Shown piece by piece: positions 1-8,491 of a DNA stretch of 64,000 nucleotides. Source of the stretch: Schizophyllum amplum. Taxonomy: Eukaryota; Basidiomycota; Agaricomycetes; Agaricales; Schizophyllaceae. The notes beneath the pieces are model-generated. The model searched no databases, had not been told where the DNA came from, and saw only the letters and a list, made by a program, of their open reading frames with translations. The stretch's first letter is position 1. Each line of letters starts with the position of its first letter. The DNA lies in NCBI GenBank assembly GCA_007026445.1, contig VDMD01000035.1, positions 1 through 64,000 on the forward strand, written 5' to 3'. Made by a program: the position numbers and the translations under genes.

Positions 1-550
1 TTCGATGACGACAGAACATCGGACAAGCTCTCGCAGAACGACAGGTTCATTCCCCGCGGACTGTCGATCCATGGCACGGCAGCTCTCGGCAGGCGACCAA
101 GAGGCGACAAGTCGGACAAGGCAGCTCTCGGCGGTGGACGGGTGGCGGCACAGGAACGGAGGGAGGAAAGCAAGAGGAAAGAACGCGTGACGCGCCGAGG
201 AGGTATGAAAAGCTTCCGCGCGTTCGGTCCGCGATGCCGCCTTCTATCTTCCTCCATCATGATGATGGTGCTGGTCTGGTGCTGTCCGCCATCCTTCCCG
301 TCGTCCTCGCCTCTCCATCCCGTCGAGGAGGACGGAAGCCCGAGGACAAGAAGACCGCTATGAAGCAAAGAACTGCAATGAAGAGGACGCCGCGCCAAGG
401 CACCCGCGCGCCGATCAGGGCCAGGTCCCGAGGTTTCGTGCGGTGCGTCGGTGACGGGGGATGTTGGCTGTCAGGAGAGAAGGCAGGAAGCTGTCAGGTC
501 CGAAGGGCCGTTCAAAAGGAGGTCCGCAGATGAGAAAGGTCCGCAGGCCG
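1..550. other. Left edge, no gene seen
   Basis: I see no convincing gene here. Short open frames exist on both strands but are low-complexity and lack splice or family support. The 3' half is the presumed promoter of the repeat-peptide gene that starts at 771. The window edge could hide the end of an upstream gene. Confidence 0.4.
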
Positions 551-558
551 TATATAAG
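551..558 (+). promoter_or_regulatory. TATA box of the repeat-peptide precursor gene
   Basis: TATATAAG lies 213 bp upstream of the ATG at 771 and is followed by a C-rich stretch suitable as leader. A perfect TATA box suggests a regulated rather than housekeeping promoter. The assignment rests on motif and position only. Confidence 0.45.
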
Positions 559-770
559 GAGGCGGGTAGGTAACGGCGCGGGGTTTTCTTCTCAACCCCC
601 CTCGACGCCGTCCGCCGCGATCCCCAACTCAAGTCCGTCCTCGGTGACCGACGACTTTGATCGAGAGACTCGCCGCGCCCACCCAACGGACGCGTCATCG
701 CCCACACCTGCAAGCAGCCGCATACACACCGACATTCGCGTCGACAACCACCCACACACCCACGCCCACC

Positions 771-1924
771 ATGCGTCTGAACCAAATCTTCGCTCTCGCC
801 GCTGCTGTGCTGGCTTCCGCTGCTGCTGGGTCGCCTGTGGTGAGTCGAGATTTCATTCTGTCCTCCTGTTTTTTCGTGCTGTCCTCCTGTTACTCGTTCT
901 ATCCTCCTGTTAAACAACCCGTGCTGTTATCCAACCCGTGCCCTTTGTCCTGCTCTTTCTCCCTGCGCCACCGTTCCTTCCTTCGTCGCCCTCCATTTCT
1001 CGATCACTATCATCCCGCCAATATTTTCCTTCCGTAATTCGCCCCTGGCACGCGCGCGTCGTCGTCATGGCTTCGCGTCTTTCGCTTCTCTCCTCCCCCT
1101 CCCCTGCCTCCCTTCTCCACCCTCCCTTCCCGCCTCCCTCCCTCCCAAATATTCCTCCTTCCTCCCTCGCTCAACAATCCTCCTCCCCCTCTCCTCCGTT
1201 GTCGTCGTCCCCCTCCCTCTCCCTCCTTCCTTGTCATAGTCCCCTTCCCCCTCCCTCCTTCCTTGTCATAGTCCCCTCCCTCCCTCCCCTCACGTACGAC
1301 AATGCTGACCATCCCACCCAGCCCCAACCCGACGCCGCCGACGTCGACGCGCGCGGCTACCGCACCTCCGACTGGAAGCGCGATGAGGAGGCCCGTGGAT
1401 ACGGCACTTCCGACTGGCGTCGCGAGGAGGAGGCCCGCGGATACGGCACCTCCGACTGGAAGAGGCGGGATGTCGAGGCGCGCGATGAGGAGGCCCGCGG
1501 CTACCGCAACTCGGATTGGAAGCGGGAGCATGAAGACGAAGCCCGTGGATACGGCACCTCTGATTGGAAGCGCGGCGAAGAGGCCCGCGGGTACGGTCGC
1601 CCGGATTGGAAGAGGGAGGAGGAAGCCAGAGGGTACGGCACATCTGATTGGAGGAGGGAGGAGGGCGTTGAGGCGCGCGAGCCGCAGCCGCAGGGGTACC
1701 GTACCTCGGACTGGAGGAGGGAGGAGGGCGTCGAGGCGCGCGGGGAGGACCTCGAGGTGCGCGAGGCGCAGCCGCAGGGGTACCGCACCTCGGACTGGAG
1801 ACGCGAACCCGAGGCGGAGGCGCAGGGCTACCGCACCTCGGATTGGCGCCGGGAGGCCCAGGGCTACGGCACGCCTGACTGGCGTCGCGAGCCGGAGGCG
1901 CAGGTGAAGAGCCCGGCGTGGTGA
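771..1924 (+). CDS. Secreted Kex2-processed repeat peptide precursor (KEP-like)
   Basis: Two exons are proposed: 771-839 and 1322-1924, joined in phase 0 over a pyrimidine-rich 482-nt intron (GTGAGT donor, CTGAC branch, CAG acceptor), giving about 223 residues. Residues 1-20 form a clean signal peptide (MRLNQIFALAAAVLASAAAG). The rest is eleven units of consensus G-Y-(G/R)-T-S-D-W-(K/R)-R. They are separated by acidic spacers such as EEEAR, DEEAR and EPEAEAQ. Each unit ends in KR or RR, the recognition site of the Golgi protease Kex2. Secretion and cleavage would release several near-identical short peptides, as in alpha-factor precursors, fungal KEPs and the precursors of dikaritin RiPPs. 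Tyr and Trp are conserved in nearly every unit, which would suit either receptor binding or side-chain cyclisation. No UstYa-type (DUF3328) or other tailoring gene is visible nearby. The function is unknown. The long intron is the least certain part. Confidence 0.82.
1355..1888 (+). repeat. Eleven in-frame GYxTSDW coding repeats
   Basis: Eleven imperfect repeats of about 27-75 nt each encode GYRTSDWKR, GYGTSDWRR, GYRNSDWKR, GYGRPDWKR, GYGTPDWRR and similar. The core is nearly constant while the spacer varies in length and sequence. This is expected if the core peptide is the selected product and copy number changes by recombination. Confidence 0.9.
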
Positions 1925-2006
1925 GGGGTGGATGTTGTCGTCGTGCGCGGTGTCGTCGTCGCTGTGTGCGGTGTCGTCGTCGTGGTGCGCGGCATTGTCG
2001 GGGTGG

Positions 2007-2051
2007 GCCGCCGTTCGTTGTGCCGCCGCTCGTTGTGCCGCCGCTCGTTGT
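2007..2051. repeat. Triplicated 15-bp tandem repeat
   Basis: Three adjacent copies of GCCGCCG(T/C)TCGTTGT lie in the 3' flank of the repeat-peptide gene. They are probably non-coding. Confidence 0.75.
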
Positions 2052-2312
2052 GCGCGGGGCCCTCGTACTCGCCGTGGCGGGTCACTGCTAGTCGTGTGCG
2101 GACTCGTCGTACGCACGAGCGCCGTGCACTCGTCGCCGCCCCGCGCAGCACTCGTCGCCGCCATCGCATAGCACTCATCGTTGCCGCCCCGCGCCTCCTC
2201 ATTGCCAGAACTCATCCTCGTGTGCCCTCTTGGACCTTTGCTTGGGACTTTGTTATTTGGGCATCTTGTGGTTCGCATCTTCCATCATCCCCTCCCCCCT
2301 CCCCCTCCCATT

Positions 2313-2550
2313 GCCGTCTTCCGCTGTGCGCCTCTACCATTGCCGTGCGCCCCTTCCAGTGCCACGGCCGTCTTCCGTCGTGCACCCCTCCCATCGCCGT
2401 GCGCCCCTTCCACTGCCACTGCCGTCTTCCGTCGTGCGCGCCCGCTTCGGCGTACATCCTCCCCCTCCTCCCCCCTCGCTTCGGCCTCCATCCTCCCCCC
2501 TAGCTTCGGCCTCCATCCTCCCCCTCGCTTCGGCCTCCATCCTCCCCCCT
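2313..2550. repeat. Pyrimidine-rich minisatellites (54-bp and 24-bp units)
   Basis: A 54-bp unit beginning GCCGTCTTCCG recurs at about 2313, 2367 and 2421. It is followed by about three copies of a 24-bp unit built on CTTCGGCCTCCATCCTCCCC up to about 2550. The open frames across these repeats are a by-product of repeat length and composition. No gene is supported. Confidence 0.7.
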
Positions 2551-2696
2551 CCCACTACCGTACACCCTCGCTTCGGCCGTCTTCGCTTCTCTGATCACAT
2601 TCACCTATCCTTATCCTCATGCTGCATATATCTTCGAGACGTACCGATACAACTCTCCTTTTTTCTTCATCTTGGGACTGTCTGTTCCTTTTTTTG

Positions 2697-2905
2697 AGGG
2701 ACTGCATGTTTCTTTCTCGAGGGATCACCCGTGTCCCTTCCTCGAGGGACTGCCTGTTCCTTCCTCCAGGGACCGCCTGTTTCTTCCTCGAGGGACTGCC
2801 TGTTTCTTCCTCGAGGGACTGCCTATTGCTTCCTCTAGGGACTGCCTGTTTCTTCCTCGAAGGACTGCATGTTTCTTCCTCGAGGGACCGCCTGTTCCTC
2901 CCTCC
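2697..2905. repeat. Minisatellite of about 23-bp units
   Basis: Roughly nine copies of a unit close to GGGACTGCCTGTTTCTTCCT(CGA) run in tandem with point differences. A purine-rich cousin on the other side (about 3046-3220, unit near GAGGCGAGGAAGGAGGG) extends the simple-sequence tract. I see no gene in 1925-3585. Confidence 0.8.
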
Positions 2906-3585
2906 CTCCGTCCCTCCTACATATATAGGTCAAATGGTGTATTATAGCGATAGCAACCTTTTTTTTTTGGGATGATCATTGACTGCGAGAGCGGGTTGGG
3001 ATGGATGTTAGTTGTGAGTCTTGAGAGTGCACGGGCACGCGGTGAGGTGAGGTAGTATGGCGAGGAAGGAGGGGTGTGAGGCGAGGAAGGAGGGACGTGA
3101 GGCGAGGAATGAGGAGCGTATGGCATGGCGGAGAATGGGAAGGGATGTGCGGTATGGCGGAGAGTGAGAAGGGGAGATGGCAGGCCAGGAAGGAGGGGTA
3201 TGAGGCACGACCAAAGTATTCCTTCGCGTCTGAGATATGTTGCGACTTGCCCGCTGGCCCGGAAAACGCTCATCGCTGCCCATTGGATGTAGCTACATAC
3301 TTGCTTTTAGCGGCCGAGGTTACGCAACCGCCCACAAAAGGGGTTGTGGCCGCGCATAAGTAGTACGAATTGCGCCTGCGCCGTGGCGCGTACAGCGCAT
3401 TAATGTGACGCCAAACTCCTAATACGTCTGAATGGGCAAGCAGATAATTAGCGCTTCAAGGGACCAGTGGTCTTTGCCAAAATGTCAGTCACGCACGAAC
3501 AAGATACTCTCGCATGAGCGAGCAATATATGAATTGTATGTATACTGAGCTTGTTACGTAGAGTCTATCAGACCATATTCTGTCT

Positions 3586-4329
3586 TTATTGTTTCGGGTC
3601 GACCGATTTATGTTTCACCGCGGCCTCCCCCCAGCTGGCAAAACCCGTGTCCTCTCGGAAGGCATCCACTCGCAGGTCTTGGATATTTGCCTGCCTCAAC
3701 GCATCGGGCGTCCCACGCCACAGCGATGGGAGCTTCGTGCAGAAACCCAGTTCATAGTGCTCCAAGAGTTTTTCTTGCAGGGGCAACTGCGGGTACCGCA
3801 CGATGTCGGCCGGGATGTACGTGGGCGGCACAAAGTCAAGATCCTCGACAAACCCACGGGGCAGGTTTCGCGCTACCGCTCCGAGGGAGCATTCGCAGAC
3901 TGGGCACCAAAGCCCGAAGGCGGGCCGCAGGTGCGTCCGTACGACGTGCTCGACGTAGAACCCGTCGCCGTATCCGTATCGCTTATCGCCGTATGCCGAG
4001 TCGCAGCATTGATACTGGCTGTAGATGACCGATGGGTCCTGGAACCTGGGGCAGCTGGGCTCAGTCGGGTGGCGATTGATTTTGAGCAGGCCGTCCTTCA
4101 TGTGCTCGCGGACGTGCTTGGCGTAGAGATCTCCAGCGGCGAAATACATGTCTTTCAGGGGGAGTTGGGCACTCCAGGAACACGCGTTGACGTGGCCGCA
4201 TAGGATGTAGTAGCTGGCGCGGTCAGGCGTAAGTTGCGCGTCGGTGAGGCGATACATGATGCGTTGTTCCTTGATGCGGTCCTCCATCGAGAGCTCGTAG
4301 GAGGAGCAGATCTGGCGAGAGGCGGACAT
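3586..4329 (-). CDS. C2H2-like Cys/His-rich family protein, paralog A
   Basis: An intronless gene for 247 residues, the most divergent of five paralogs in this window. The family pattern is visible: an N-terminal segment DRI..(Q/R).(I/M)Y.L.DA, a Cys pair followed about 20 residues on by a histidine pair (H-V-R-E-H), a second region C-C...H-V-V-R-T-H, then a C-P-V-C knuckle, and a C-terminal (L)LEHYE..(F/K)C motif. These fit degenerate C2H2 zinc fingers, so nucleic-acid or protein binding is possible, but I do not recognise a named family. No signal peptide or membrane segment is seen. The start is fixed by its distance to the shared TATA module at 4418-4451. Confidence 0.7.
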   Translation of the reverse strand: MSASRQICSSYELSMEDRIKEQRIMYRLTDAQLTPDRASYYILCGHVNACSWSAQLPLKDMYFAAGDLYAKHVREHMKDGLLKINRHPTEPSCPRFQDPSVIYSQYQCCDSAYGDKRYGYGDGFYVEHVVRTHLRPAFGLWCPVCECSLGAVARNLPRGFVEDLDFVPPTYIPADIVRYPQLPLQEKLLEHYELGFCTKLPSLWRGTPDALRQANIQDLRVDAFREDTGFASWGEAAVKHKSVDPKQ

Positions 4330-4417
4330 GGTATGCGGCAGGTTGCGCTACGAGTGCTTGCGACGAGGGTCGCGAGAACGAGGGGCTTGAGGCTGAACTA
4401 TTCGTGAGTCGACGCGG

Positions 4418-4451
4418 CCTTTATAGGCCTCACGAACGTTGCTCTGTGACC
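4418..4451 (-). promoter_or_regulatory. Shared promoter module of paralog A
   Basis: On the coding strand the module reads GGTCACAGAGCAA, a spacer holding GTGAGG, then CCTATAAAGG. The TATA part lies about 90 bp upstream of the ATG. The same arrangement precedes three other paralogs (at about 6074, 18403 and 19976). Confidence 0.6.
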
Positions 4452-5195
4452 CGGGAATGATGCGTTATGACCAGCGAAATGAAGATCCACGGGGCACGAG
4501 CGCCGCCCGAGTATCTCTTATTGTGCGTTGAAGGTCATACCGAGTAATTATGACCTGTTTGTGACCGCAATGCCATGCGAAGGTCAAGAGCGACGTGATT
4601 ACAATAAGCAGGATGTTTATTCGTCCGATAAAGCTTCAACAGGGCGGGTCCCGTACCTAGCCTGGGCCAGCCTTTTTGGAGGCATATGTCTCGACGTCGC
4701 GACAGCATCGAGTTCAAGGCGCAAGTCTACGGGGAGGAAATAAATGTGGACTTGAATGCGGCGCGGCAGCGGCCACAGTATTCGTCCGATATCAAGCAGA
4801 TTCGTCCGATGAGGCGGACGCGTATCGGGCTTCCAATGAAGTAAGACAAACGAAGACTTCGGCGGGGAACATTGGAAGTTTGAAGCAGGATGTTGGACGA
4901 CTGGAAGCCCGGTCCGACATCCGCCGCGATGCCATCACTGTGGCAAGCACGCTCAAACAAGCGCCTACAGACGTGCGTCTGTAGGCGTTCATCATAGATC
5001 CATTATTCTCAGGGTGAAAGAAGCTTCGAGGCTTGCGCGCGAAGCCATATTTTTATTTATCCTCTGCTTGAGTGACTGCAATACAGTAGTCATGTATCGT
5101 GCATCGTCTTAGTTCGTACATTCGTAGGTAGTTGTGGAACTTAATAACTACACGGCAGTCTATAGGTCATCATCTTGAGCATTCGTGTTGTTCAG
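4452..5195. other. Intergenic region between paralogs A and B
   Basis: No gene is supported. About 4890-5000 resembles the 3' flank of paralog E (about 18890-18960), both containing a TCAAACAAGC.CCTA core. This marks a segmental duplication. It also holds the perfect hairpin at 4962-4987. Confidence 0.5.
4962..4987. repeat. Perfect 12-bp hairpin
   Basis: CGCCTACAGACG and its exact reverse complement are separated by only two bases (TG). It lies about 210 bp beyond the stop codon of paralog B. It could be a transcript-end structure or a relic of a palindromic insertion. Nothing else supports a function. Confidence 0.7.
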
Positions 5196-6005
5196 TCAAT
5201 CCCTGACATTCGCTTTGCTCCGCCAGTCCTCGATCCGCGCCATCTTTCCCTCCACGAGCGTCGACAGACGCATCTCCTCGAGTGTGCCGCATGTTCCTCC
5301 CTCGTAGTGCTCGAGAAGGATGCCCTGCAAAATATCCAGAAGCGAAGGACAATTATCGAGCGACGCGTTGTTGAGCTGAGTGCCGCGAGGAACCATGGCA
5401 CTACGCGTCGGCTTATCAATAACGGTGAGCATAATGGGAACCATGTCCTGAGGTGATGCGCTCGGGTTCCCGAGGGAGCTTGGCTGATGGTGGAAATCCG
5501 CATCGAACTTCGTCACCTCAACCTGCACCGCGAGGAGTGCAACACAGAGCGGGCAGTACGCACCGACGCTAAGCTGCAGGTGCTCGTGCACGACGTGCTC
5601 GTTGAGGCGCTCCTCGTTATAGAATGCCTCGCTGCAGTGGCGCCAGCTGCACCGATGCACTGAGACGTACTTCGAAGCCGGGGAGGCGGCGTCGCTGGTT
5701 CTCATTGCGAGCGGGATGACGCTGCGCATAGAGGCCAGGTCGTAGTGTAAGTCCATCATGCGCCGCGCCTCCCTCTTGGAGTGCTCGTGGACATGCTCGG
5801 CGAAGAAGGCGGGCACGTCGGCGAGCTCGTCGTCGCGGAATGAGTGGATCAAGCGACAAACGGGGTCCAGGCGGCAAACGAGGTGGTTGCCGGATAAATT
5901 GGGGACGGTGTGCGCGTCGGCGAGGCTGTATACGCGGCGTAGACTTTGGATGCGATCTTGGTTGGAGCGCAAGCCGGGGACTGGAACGCGGCGTACAAAA
6001 GGCAT
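5196..6005 (-). CDS. C2H2-like Cys/His-rich family protein, paralog B
   Basis: An intronless gene for 269 residues. Residues about 14-32 carry the family motif DRIQSLRRVYSLADAHTVP. Then follow GNHLVCRLDPVC and H-V-H-E-H (C-x5-C ... H-x3-H), then CSWRHC ... H-V-V-H-E-H (C-x4-C ... H-x4-H) and C-P-L-C. The C-terminus has ILLEHYE....C and (M)ARIEDWR. Paralog E at 19104-19895 is the closest relative across the whole length. Both resemble degenerate C2H2 zinc fingers of the kind found in many fungal lineage-specific families. Function unknown. The ATG is supported by the family alignment and by the promoter module about 70 bp upstream. Confidence 0.72.
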   Translation of the reverse strand: MPFVRRVPVPGLRSNQDRIQSLRRVYSLADAHTVPNLSGNHLVCRLDPVCRLIHSFRDDELADVPAFFAEHVHEHSKREARRMMDLHYDLASMRSVIPLAMRTSDAASPASKYVSVHRCSWRHCSEAFYNEERLNEHVVHEHLQLSVGAYCPLCVALLAVQVEVTKFDADFHHQPSSLGNPSASPQDMVPIMLTVIDKPTRSAMVPRGTQLNNASLDNCPSLLDILQGILLEHYEGGTCGTLEEMRLSTLVEGKMARIEDWRSKANVRD

Positions 6006-6073
6006 GGCGTGCGGGCGGGTCGAGAGCGAGAGTATGATGGTTGTGGGGAGAGATGATCGTCATTTGAGGGCGG

Positions 6074-6108
6074 GCTTTATAGGCACTCACAGGTTTTGCT
6101 TTGTGACC
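6074..6108 (-). promoter_or_regulatory. Shared promoter module of paralog B
   Basis: The coding strand reads GGTCACAAAGCAA, then GTGAGTGCC, then TATAAAGC, with TATA about 70 bp from the ATG. Farther upstream a TTTGTGAACGATGGAC block, given here on the plus strand, is also shared with paralog E. Confidence 0.6.
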
Positions 6109-6655
6109 ATGCATGTTTGTGAACGATGGACCAAGGGGTCCTAGCACCGCCCGCGCCATTGTTTTGGGCCGGCGTCGTCGATATGGTCATTGTGTACGCT
6201 TCTGTGCATCTCTTATCCACCACGCGTCCATAAAAAGGTCCAGAGATGCCATAAAGCCTGACCCAGTACGGGGCGAGACAATGCAAAGCACGACTTTCTG
6301 AGCGCGATCGAGCGTTGATGGAGACGATACTATCGCCGAGAGATCGATAAAGCAAGGACAAAAGTTCGGCGAGGGCTGCGCCGAGATTGCAAGACGAGCG
6401 TCAGAACAAAGGAGTCAAGTTGCCTGGCAATTCGGTCCGACCGCCACGTTGATAGTACAATAGAACAATACATACGCAAGCAAGCACCTCCCATGCCGAT
6501 ATTTGTAGTCGTGCATTAGTTGCGTGTGTTTAAATATGTCTCCGCATTAATATAGAGACAAAATTCATCTCTGTGTCTGAATAGACTCGTATCTACGGCT
6601 AGACAAGTTCTGCACACAAAGCATTGGCAGATTTTGAATCAGTCCGACAGCCCAC
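6109..6655. other. Intergenic, no gene seen
   Basis: This stretch contains the far upstream region of paralog B, AT-rich sequence and the 3' flank of the F-box gene. No open frame shows family or splice support. Confidence 0.4.
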
Positions 6656-8491
6656 TTACGAGTATTTGGTCTCCTCTATATACAAAGGTGTCTCGTCGTA
6701 CGGATCCTCCTCCTCACACATGACTCTCACCAGCTCTTCCTCAGCCCCGCTCGACCAATCTACGGCGCTTGTTGTTGACAACGATAACTGGGCAGGCGCA
6801 GGCAGTGGCCACGATTTGCAGCCCTGTTCCCGATTGATGTTGGACGAGAAGGCGCGCAGCGCGCGCAACGTCTTGCCGCCGTGCGACTGTTTACGGCGCC
6901 GCGAGGCAAGCATGCGCCACACAGCGTTATGCATCGGAAGTGGCGAATATGACTGGTCATCCAACTGGAGAACCTCGTCGTCTTGCATCGTCATGCATAT
7001 CTCGAAGTTGAGTGTCAGCGCGACAAGAGAGGGCAGGAGCGCCAGAGAATGGGGGTTTCCCGCACGACGAGTCAGTGCGAGCACGACCTCGAAGCGGAGT
7101 ATACCATCCGGAAACTCGTCGTTTTCCACGGTATCGAGCACGAGCTGCTCCAGCATTGGCACGCTCTCGAGGCACGATAGAAGCGTGTGCAGGTCTTCGT
7201 CCATCTGCGGGGACAGGTGGAGCGAGCGCAAACGTGCACATCCGCCCGGCCGTGCGAGCAGCTGGGTCACAGACCGTAGGGAATCACCCCAGAAGGGATC
7301 GTCCCGGTCCTGTTCGACTCCGTGATAGCTGCCGTCCGCTTCGACCCTGATATCCCGCAGCTGAGGGGCAACGATCCAGTCGGCCAGCTGGCATGCGTCG
7401 TCGTATAAGACGAGCCGCCTGAGCATCGGAAATTCTGTGGCGCTACTCGTACTCATGGTACCTTGAAGCGTCCCAGGATCAAGTGAGGCCACGCCCAGCT
7501 CGAGATCCTGCAACCAATGACGAGCGGCGTGAACGATTGATAGAGCTGGGACAAGCGTTTTCCTAGGTGGCATCGCATCCGTGCGAGATTCATATAGGTC
7601 TTCGTTCATTTTACTTCGGCCCCTGCGCGGGCCCGCTCGTACAGTCAGACGCGACATCCTCCAAGCCCGCGGGAGCACGAGGGGCTGTGGCTCGGTATTG
7701 TAACAAAGCGTGACAGACTGGAGGTGAGGCGCTTGCGCATAGAAGGTTGTGGGGATGCTACACATGCTCCCCCGCGAAGCAGGGGGCGCGGCGTAGTGCC
7801 AGGTGAGGGTCGTCAACCGGGCAAAAGGGACGGCGGGCGTGCCGCTGAAAGCAAAAGCAGGTATCTCTTCGAGATGGGCAGATTCCCACCGATACGCGTG
7901 TTCGCAAAGCCGCGCCCACGCCTCGGGACGCCAGAACACATTTTCAACCCACGCTCGCTGGTAGGGAAATTCGTGCGGGCGACTGAGGTTGATGTGGATG
8001 CGGACAAGGGCATCTCCAGACCGCGCAACATATGCCGCCACGACCTCCGCCCATCGGAAGCGTGGACTGTTTGCGAGCGAGACCTTGATGAACGTCCAGA
8101 GGCGAGGCGTCCCGAGGGCGATTGAGCGCCATATGTGGCAGACCTGGGTGAGGGAGAGAATGACGGATCCTGCGCAGTGGTCATGCCACTCGTCGGGAAG
8201 GGCAAGCAGGAAGATCTCGGCGAGAACGTCGGCGGTCAGGCGCCGCCATGGCGCGATCATGGCGTGACAGCCCCATGCGTAGGACCTCTGCTGAGGGGAG
8301 AGTCGGAGGTTGCCAGTCGATGAGTGCTTGTATAGGTCTCTGAGAATGAAGCTGATTGCTGCCTTCGTGTTGTCTGTAGGCTCTGATGCGTCGCGATGCT
8401 TTCGTATCAGCGACGAGGCTGTCCAATCGTTGGGATTCGGTTTGGCACGGGTCCCATTCATGCTGATGGATACGATGCGTGTGGTGGGCAA
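6656..8491 (-). CDS. F-box domain protein
   Basis: A single open frame of 611 residues. Residues about 83-135 form an F-box of the type common in Agaricomycetes: LTADVLAEIFLLALPDEW, then L-S-L-T-Q-V-C-H-I-W-R-S-I-A and T-P-R-L-W. The remaining 470 residues are an irregular leucine-rich region ending in an acidic tail, as in the expanded substrate-adaptor families of mushrooms. F-box proteins bind Skp1 in SCF ubiquitin ligases and choose substrates through the C-terminal part. The substrate cannot be told from sequence. No introns are evident. Confidence 0.85.
   Translation of the reverse strand: MPTTRIVSISMNGTRAKPNPNDWTASSLIRKHRDASEPTDNTKAAISFILRDLYKHSSTGNLRLSPQQRSYAWGCHAMIAPWRRLTADVLAEIFLLALPDEWHDHCAGSVILSLTQVCHIWRSIALGTPRLWTFIKVSLANSPRFRWAEVVAAYVARSGDALVRIHINLSRPHEFPYQRAWVENVFWRPEAWARLCEHAYRWESAHLEEIPAFAFSGTPAVPFARLTTLTWHYAAPPASRGSMCSIPTTFYAQAPHLQSVTLCYNTEPQPLVLPRAWRMSRLTVRAGPRRGRSKMNEDLYESRTDAMPPRKTLVPALSIVHAARHWLQDLELGVASLDPGTLQGTMSTSSATEFPMLRRLVLYDDACQLADWIVAPQLRDIRVEADGSYHGVEQDRDDPFWGDSLRSVTQLLARPGGCARLRSLHLSPQMDEDLHTLLSCLESVPMLEQLVLDTVENDEFPDGILRFEVVLALTRRAGNPHSLALLPSLVALTLNFEICMTMQDDEVLQLDDQSYSPLPMHNAVWRMLASRRRKQSHGGKTLRALRAFSSNINREQGCKSWPLPAPAQLSLSTTSAVDWSSGAEEELVRVMCEEEDPYDETPLYIEETKYS

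Noticed and set aside
1010..2278. A 422-codon minus-strand open frame across the repeat-peptide gene
   Set aside because: It is the reverse shadow of the GC-rich coding repeats. It has arginine/alanine-rich monotone composition, while the plus-strand frame has a signal peptide, splice sites and regular Kex2 sites.
2230..2975. Several overlapping open frames rich in Pro/Ser/Leu
   Set aside because: All run through minisatellites. Repeat units with lengths near a multiple of three and stop-free pyrimidine tracts create them. No splice or family support.
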